Assembly (NCBI GenBank): GCA_026129905.1
Contig: JAHCHE010000010.1
Location: 62,001 to 126,000 of the forward strand
Length of the DNA stretch: 64,000 bases
Origin: Bryobacteraceae bacterium
Lineage (GTDB): Bacteria; Acidobacteriota; Terriglobia; Bryobacterales; Bryobacteraceae
Direction of reading: 5' to 3'
This document shows positions 59,876-64,000 of this stretch, piece by piece (position 1 is the first letter of the stretch; each line of letters opens with the position of its first letter). The notes below the pieces were generated by a model. That model saw nothing but the letters and a program-made list of their open reading frames with translations. It was not told where the DNA came from and made no database searches. The position numbers were made by a program, and so were the translations under genes.

Positions 59876-60100
59876 TTACCGGTACGTTTCCACCGGCCAC
59901 TCCCCGTGACGCGATTCAAATTCGCGCACTCGCCGGTCCGCCTCGTCCCGCTCGATACCGTAGCGCTCCTGGATCCGTCCCACGAGCTGGTCGCGCTTGC
60001 CGGCGATGACGTCGAGATCGTCGTCGGTCAGCTTGCCCCACTGTTCTTTCATTTTTCCTTTGAACTGCTTCCAGTTTCCTTCGATGCGGTCTGAATTCAT
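59876..60100 (-). CDS. CsbD-like small stress protein
   Basis: This 74-residue protein is a clear CsbD family member: MNSDRIEGNWKQFKGKMKEQ followed by WGKLTDDDLDVIAGKRDQLVG with the conserved W-x-x-L-T-D-D-D and R-x-x-L. The CsbD name comes from a sigma-B-controlled stress gene of Bacillus. The structure is a small helical bundle. It lies 27 nt after the DUF3309-type gene on the same strand, so both may be expressed together under stress. The last residues, EWPVETYR, are extra. Confidence 0.92.
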   Translation of the reverse strand: MNSDRIEGNWKQFKGKMKEQWGKLTDDDLDVIAGKRDQLVGRIQERYGIERDEADRRVREFESRHGEWPVETYR

Positions 60101-60127
60101 ACTTTCCTCCCTAGACGTTCGTTTGGA

Positions 60128-60283
60128 CTATATGTAGCCGAGCAGCACGAAGATCAGAACAATGATCAGCACGAGTCCAAGACCGCCGCTGGGATAGTAG
60201 CCCCAGCCGGAGCTATAACCCCAACTCGGCAGCGCGCCGATCACCAGCACGAACAAGATAATTAGCAGCAATAATCCCAGCAT
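60128..60283 (-). CDS. DUF3309-like 51-residue membrane protein
   Basis: The ATG at 60283 follows GGAGG with 8 nt spacing and the frame ends at TAG at 60128. The protein has two transmembrane helices, LLLLIILFVLVIGALP and LGLVLIIVLIFVLLG, around a loop WGYSSGWGYYPSGG. This pattern (MLG-LLLIILIILL, P-x-W-x-Y-S-x-x-W-G-Y-x-P-S-GG) is the DUF3309 signature. It is a small cell-membrane protein of unknown function, frequent near CsbD and stress genes. Too short for most ORF callers' defaults. Confidence 0.85.
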   Translation of the reverse strand: MLGLLLLIILFVLVIGALPSWGYSSGWGYYPSGGLGLVLIIVLIFVLLGYI

Positions 60284-60434
60284 TTTCCAATCCTCCAATC
60301 GCGGGCGGCCCCGCTATGGAATAGACAATCGGCCGCGCGCCTCGTTACCCGGTCCCTCCAGCGCTCCTGTTTGGAGGCTGCGCCGAAACACGCCCCCGCC
60401 GTTTGTCTCTATTGGGTGGGGCCGGTAAATCTCC

Positions 60435-62009
60435 TTGCGCTTGATTTCTTCCTGGAAGGTATGGCTCGCGGTCGCTGTCCTGACGATCGCGGTAATTGCG
60501 GTGGTTGTACAGACCGCTTTGTTTCTCTTCAGCCCTCGCTTCCGCCAAGAGGTGGAGCGGCAGTTGGAGGAACGCTTCGCCAGCAGCGTGGAAATACAGA
60601 GCTTCCGCGTCTCGGCTTTTCCCCGTCTCCGGGTCGCCCTGGACGGCCTTGTCTTCCGCCATCACCGCCGGACCGACGTGCCGCCGCTGATCGAAGTCCA
60701 GCGCGTGCGCGCCGCGGCGGGGTGGCTGCCCTTGCTGCTCGCTCGCCGGGTTGGACGGGTCGATCTGGAAGGACTGCGAATCCGCGTCCCTCCGCGCAAG
60801 GACAAGAAAGACCGCGCCGACAACGACGATCAAGACTCGGATTCCAGCGCCGAGCTGCGCAAATCGTCGCCCGTGGTCGTCGACCGGCTGGTGGCCAATG
60901 GGACCATCCTCGAGATGCTGCCGAAGAAGCCCGGCAAAGACCCGCTTCGGTTCGACATCTATGAACTTACGCTGCGGGAGGTGGCCGCGGACCGCCCGAT
61001 GCAATTCGACGCCAGGCTCAAGAACGCCAAGCCGCCCGGGCTCATCGTCAGCAGCGGCAAGTTCGGCCCGTGGGAAAAGGACGAACCGGGGGACACCCGC
61101 GTCGAGGGCGAGTACTCTTTCAAGGATGCCGACCTCTCCGTTTTCAAGGGCATCGCCGGCATCCTCTCGTCCACCGGCAAGTATCGCGGCGTGCTCGCGG
61201 AACTGAACGTCACCGGTGAAACCGATACGCCTGACTTCATGGTCGACGCCGGCCTTCACCGCGTCCACCTGAAAACCTCCTTCAATGCGATCGTGGATGG
61301 TACCAGCGGCGAGACCTTGCTGAAGCCCGTCCGCGCGAGGTTCGGCAACTCCGTCGTGATCGCCAACGGCGGCGTTGTGGACGTCGAGGGCGTCAAAGGC
61401 AAAGCCGTCCGGCTCGACGTTACCGTTCCCAAGGGGCGCCTCGAAGACATGATGAAATTCGGCGTCAAAGGGGAACCCCCGATGACCGGGAATATACGCT
61501 ACCGGGTCAAGGTCGATCTGCCGCCCGGAGACAAGCCCGTAGCGGATAAACTCCGCCTGGACGGCCGGTTCGTCGTCGGCGATGCCCTCCTAACCAAAGG
61601 AAGCCTCCAGGACAAGATTGATCGGCTCAGCGAGAAGGCTCAGGGCAATCCCGAATCCGAGCCGCCGCCCGGTGACGCCGAGTCGGACTTCAGCGGCGAC
61701 TTTAAGCTGGCCGATGGCGTGATCCACCTCTCGGAAGTTGCCTTCTCGATCCCCGGCGCCGCCGTGCGCCTCAGCGGCAAGTACGGTCTGCGCTCGGAGA
61801 AGCTGGACTTTCGCGGTTTCGTCCGCATGGACGCAAAAGTCTCCGAGACTACCACCGGCTGGAAATCACTGCTCCTGAAACTGGCGGACCCGTTCTTTGG
61901 GAGAAAAGACAAGATCCGCGGCGCCGAGATCCCCATCGTTATTAGCGGGACGCGCGAAAACCCCGAATTCAAGCTCGATGTAGGAAAAGCGATAACGCCC
62001 GGCAAGTGA
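60435..62009 (+). CDS. AsmA-like protein
   Basis: This 524-residue protein begins with a TTG at 60435. An in-frame TAA at 60426 leaves no other start. One N-terminal transmembrane helix, [22 protein letters not shown], is followed by a long beta-rich region with repeats of the AsmA/TamB type ([60 protein letters not shown]). AsmA-like proteins bridge envelope membranes and move or organise lipids. The charged stretch [18 protein letters not shown] (about 115-135) is an inserted linker. Confidence 0.75.
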   Translation: MRLISSWKVWLAVAVLTIAVIAVVVQTALFLFSPRFRQEVERQLEERFASSVEIQSFRVSAFPRLRVALDGLVFRHHRRTDVPPLIEVQRVRAAAGWLPLLLARRVGRVDLEGLRIRVPPRKDKKDRADNDDQDSDSSAELRKSSPVVVDRLVANGTILEMLPKKPGKDPLRFDIYELTLREVAADRPMQFDARLKNAKPPGLIVSSGKFGPWEKDEPGDTRVEGEYSFKDADLSVFKGIAGILSSTGKYRGVLAELNVTGETDTPDFMVDAGLHRVHLKTSFNAIVDGTSGETLLKPVRARFGNSVVIANGGVVDVEGVKGKAVRLDVTVPKGRLEDMMKFGVKGEPPMTGNIRYRVKVDLPPGDKPVADKLRLDGRFVVGDALLTKGSLQDKIDRLSEKAQGNPESEPPPGDAESDFSGDFKLADGVIHLSEVAFSIPGAAVRLSGKYGLRSEKLDFRGFVRMDAKVSETTTGWKSLLLKLADPFFGRKDKIRGAEIPIVISGTRENPEFKLDVGKAITPGK

Positions 62010-62070
62010 AGCGCCAAACTCCGTAACGCGATGCGGAAACAGGCGCTCTCCCGAGTGGGGGCCGCAACGC

Positions 62071-62100
62071 AATTTCAGCGGTCGCCAAACGACCGAAATT
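62071..62100 (+). promoter_or_regulatory. Hairpin directly before the ribosome site of the DUF1328 gene
   Basis: AATTTC (62071-62076) and GAAATT (62095-62100) pair around an AGC bulge and an inner GGTCG-CCAAA-CGACC stem. The hairpin ends immediately before the GGGAGG site (62101-62106). It may act as a terminator of the upstream gene or as a translation control element. Confidence 0.3.
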
Positions 62101-62112
62101 GGGAGGTTATCT

Positions 62113-62277
62113 ATGCTCGGCTGGACACTGACATTCTTGATCCTGGCTTTGCTGGCGGCATTGCTGGGATTCGGCGGCATCGCGACGGCCTTCGCGGGAA
62201 TCGCCAAGATCCTGTTCGTGCTGTTCCTGATACTGTTCCTGGTGAGCTTGGTGGCGCGCTCCGCGCGAGGCGTCTAG
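62113..62277 (+). CDS. DUF1328-like 54-residue membrane protein
   Basis: The frame runs from ATG at 62113, with GGGAGG 6 nt upstream, to TAG at 62275-62277. The protein has two helices: [19 protein letters not shown] and [17 protein letters not shown], with [12 protein letters not shown] between them. This is the DUF1328 (YtjA-like) signature. Family members are small membrane proteins of unknown function that are often general stress or biofilm-associated. It overlaps no other gene; the convergent carB stop is 5 nt away. Not found in length-limited ORF lists. Confidence 0.88.
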   Translation: MLGWTLTFLILALLAALLGFGGIATAFAGIAKILFVLFLILFLVSLVARSARGV

Positions 62278-62281
62278 CGCG

Positions 62282-64000
62282 TCACGCCACCGTCTTTTCG
62301 CGCTGGTGAATCTGTTGGAGGCTCCACACGCGCACGGGGTCGCGGCGGCGGCTGGCGATTGCTTCGACGGCGGCTCGGGCGGCGCTCATCGTGGTAATGC
62401 ACGGTACGCCATAGGAAAGGGCGGAGCGCCGGATGCGCCGCTCGTCGCTGAACGACTGCGCGCCGGCGGGCGTGTAGATGATGAGCTGAACGTCCCTGCC
62501 CTTGATCAGGTCCACGACGTTGGGCCTTCCCTCGTTCACCTTGAAAACCCGCTTGCACGGCAGGCCCGCGCCCTCCAGCGCGGCCGCCGTGCCTCGGGTT
62601 GCCACGAGTTCGAACCCGAACTCCAGGAACCGGCGCGCCGCCTCCAACATCGGCGGCTTATGCCGGTCGTTGACGCTCAGAAATACGCGGCCGCTATCCG
62701 GCAGCGGCATGCCCGCGCTACGCTGCGCTTTCGCGAACGCCTCGCCGAAGTTCTCGCCCACGCCCATCACTTCTCCGGTCGAGCGCATTTCCGGTCCAAG
62801 CGCCGGATCGACGCCCGGGAACTTGTGGAATGGGAACACGGGAGACTTGACGAACGAGAGCGGCGCCGGTAACACGCCCGAACTCATCCCCCCGGTGAGG
62901 TGCGTCAGTTCCCGCAGTTTCTTGCCCAACATCAGGCCCACCGCCACCTTCGGCAGCGGCACGCCGGTGGCTTTCCCCACGTACGGAACCGTGCGCGAAG
63001 CCCGCGGGTTCACTTCCAGCACGTGAATCTCGCCGTCCTTGATCGCGTACTGAATGTTCATCAGTCCGATCACGTTCAGCGCCAACGCCAGCCTGGCGGT
63101 GTATTCCCGGATGGTCTCGATCTCGCGCTCGGACAGCGAAATTGCCGGCAGCACGCACGAGGAGTCGCCGGAGTGGATGCCCGCTTCCTCGATGTGCTCC
63201 ATGATGCCCGCGATCAGAACATCCTCGCCGTCGGCCAGCGCGTCCACGTCAATCTCGATGGCGTCTTCCAGGAACCGGTCGATCAGCACCGGCCGGTCCT
63301 GCGAAAACACCACCGCTTCCCGCATGTACCGGCGAACCGTGTCTTCGTCGTACGCGATCGCCATCGCCCGCCCGCCGAGCACGTAGCTGGGCCGCACCAG
63401 CACCGGATATCCGATCCGCCGCGCTTCGTCGCAGGCGCCCTCCACGCTCGCCGCCGATCCGTAAGCCGGCTTCGGAATCTCCAGCCGGTCGAGCAGCTTC
63501 CCGAACCGCTCCCGGTCCTCCGCCAGGTCGATGTTTTCCGGATCCGTCCCGATGATCGGCGCGCCTGCCCGCTTCAACGGCAGCGCCAGCGTCAGCGGCG
63601 TCTGCCCGCCGAACTGCACGATGATGCCGTCCGGCTTCTCGGTGTCGCAGATGTTGAGTACTTCCTCCAGCGCCAGGGGCTCGAAGTACAGCCGGTCGCT
63701 CGTGTCGTAGTCGGTCGACACGGTCTCCGGGTTGCAGTTCACCATGATCGATTCGTGCCCGAACTCCTGGAGCGCGAAGGAGGCGTGACAGCAGGCGTAG
63801 TCGAACTCGATGCCCTGCCCGATTCGGTTTGGCCCGCTGCCGAGAATGACCACCTTTCGGCGCGCGGTCGCCTCCGACTCGCACTCCGATTCGTAGCTGC
63901 TGTACAGGTACGGCGTGAAGCTTTCAAACTCCGCCGCGCAGGTGTCCACCCGGTTGAACACGGCCGTGATGCCCAGTTCCTTTCGCCGCGCGCGCACCGC
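62282..64000 (-). CDS. carB: Carbamoyl-phosphate synthase large subunit, C-terminal part (5' end outside window)
   Basis: The frame is open through the window end, so the N-terminal half lies beyond 64000. The visible 573 residues hold the second ATP-grasp half: [84 protein letters not shown]. The C-terminal allosteric MGS-like domain follows ([20 protein letters not shown], and [18 protein letters not shown]). The enzyme makes carbamoyl phosphate for pyrimidine and arginine. It lies 7 kb from pyrRBC on the opposite strand. A GTG at 63997 is an internal codon, not a start. Confidence 0.95.
   Translation of the reverse strand, partial: AVRARRKELGITAVFNRVDTCAAEFESFTPYLYSSYESECESEATARRKVVILGSGPNRIGQGIEFDYACCHASFALQEFGHESIMVNCNPETVSTDYDTSDRLYFEPLALEEVLNICDTEKPDGIIVQFGGQTPLTLALPLKRAGAPIIGTDPENIDLAEDRERFGKLLDRLEIPKPAYGSAASVEGACDEARRIGYPVLVRPSYVLGGRAMAIAYDEDTVRRYMREAVVFSQDRPVLIDRFLEDAIEIDVDALADGEDVLIAGIMEHIEEAGIHSGDSSCVLPAISLSEREIETIREYTARLALALNVIGLMNIQYAIKDGEIHVLEVNPRASRTVPYVGKATGVPLPKVAVGLMLGKKLRELTHLTGGMSSGVLPAPLSFVKSPVFPFHKFPGVDPALGPEMRSTGEVMGVGENFGEAFAKAQRSAGMPLPDSGRVFLSVNDRHKPPMLEAARRFLEFGFELVATRGTAAALEGAGLPCKRVFKVNEGRPNVVDLIKGRDVQLIIYTPAGAQSFSDERRIRRSALSYGVPCITTMSAARAAVEAIASRRRDPVRVWSLQQIHQREKTVA

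Overview
This is a high-GC bacterial chromosome segment that most resembles Acidobacteriota, probably the Bryobacterales/Solibacter group. That placement is inferred from gene content: a very large TonB-dependent receptor with an N-terminal carboxypeptidase-regulatory-like domain, an orphan MacB/FtsX-type permease of the duplicated acidobacterial kind, a winged-helix/transmembrane/PD40 regulator, several secreted glycoside hydrolases and esterases, and a Tat-exported Gfo/Idh/MocA oxidoreductase. No rRNA, CRISPR array or prophage is visible. One tRNA-Gly(CCC) is present.

Layout. 1-3.9 kb: the end of an SDR gene, a VKOR-like membrane protein, a SPW-repeat protein, DinB, a DnaC-like ATPase, and a two-gene AbiEii-type nucleotidyltransferase module. 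3.9-13.7 kb, minus strand: a carbohydrate-uptake and degradation run (TonB-dependent receptor, GH2, transglutaminase-like protein, two-domain esterase), facing a winged-helix/PD40 regulator across a promoter region with five GTAAC boxes. 16.4-20.4 kb: a degenerate mobile patch with a phage/plasmid-type P-loop ATPase whose ORF runs antisense through its neighbour, a truncated Phd/YefM antitoxin, a broken IS630 transposase, and the tRNA. 20.5-24.7 kb: an ECF sigma factor with a membrane partner, a CE7-type acetyl esterase and a GH39 enzyme. 24.8-29.9 kb: a histidine kinase/response regulator pair, a Spy-like protein, a glycine-zipper secreted protein and an orphan response regulator. 29.9-36.8 kb: an RraA-like protein, a BamA-like barrel paired with a secreted kinase-like protein, an M19 dipeptidase with an amidohydrolase, and a multi-pass acyltransferase. 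36.8-47.1 kb: a DUF6988-like remnant, a lipoprotein, HemQ, a CurA-like reductase, an Sfp-type PPTase, STAS plus PrsW, a purple acid phosphatase and the orphan permease. 47.3-52 kb: an oxidoreductase, an alkaline-phosphatase-superfamily membrane protein and an NtrC-type regulator. 52.3-64 kb: a pyrR-pyrB-pyrC operon continuing into a URO-D-type methyltransferase and a SAM methyltransferase, a DUF4091 protein, a second URO-D-like protein, small stress proteins (CsbD, DUF3309, DUF1328), an AsmA-like protein, and the 3' part of carB on the opposite strand.

How it works together. The window is mostly core and niche genome of a soil-type polysaccharide degrader. Pyrimidine synthesis (pyrR, pyrB, pyrC, carB) brackets the last 12 kb. 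The parts most worth a second look are the BamA-like/kinase-like pair (30.7-33.5 kb), the GTAAC operator cluster (13.96-14.04 kb), the variable-stem REP-like repeat family (18.5, 33.5 and 44.5 kb), and the recurrent placement of -10-like hexamers only 0-12 nt before start codons, which suggests leaderless or very short-leader mRNAs.
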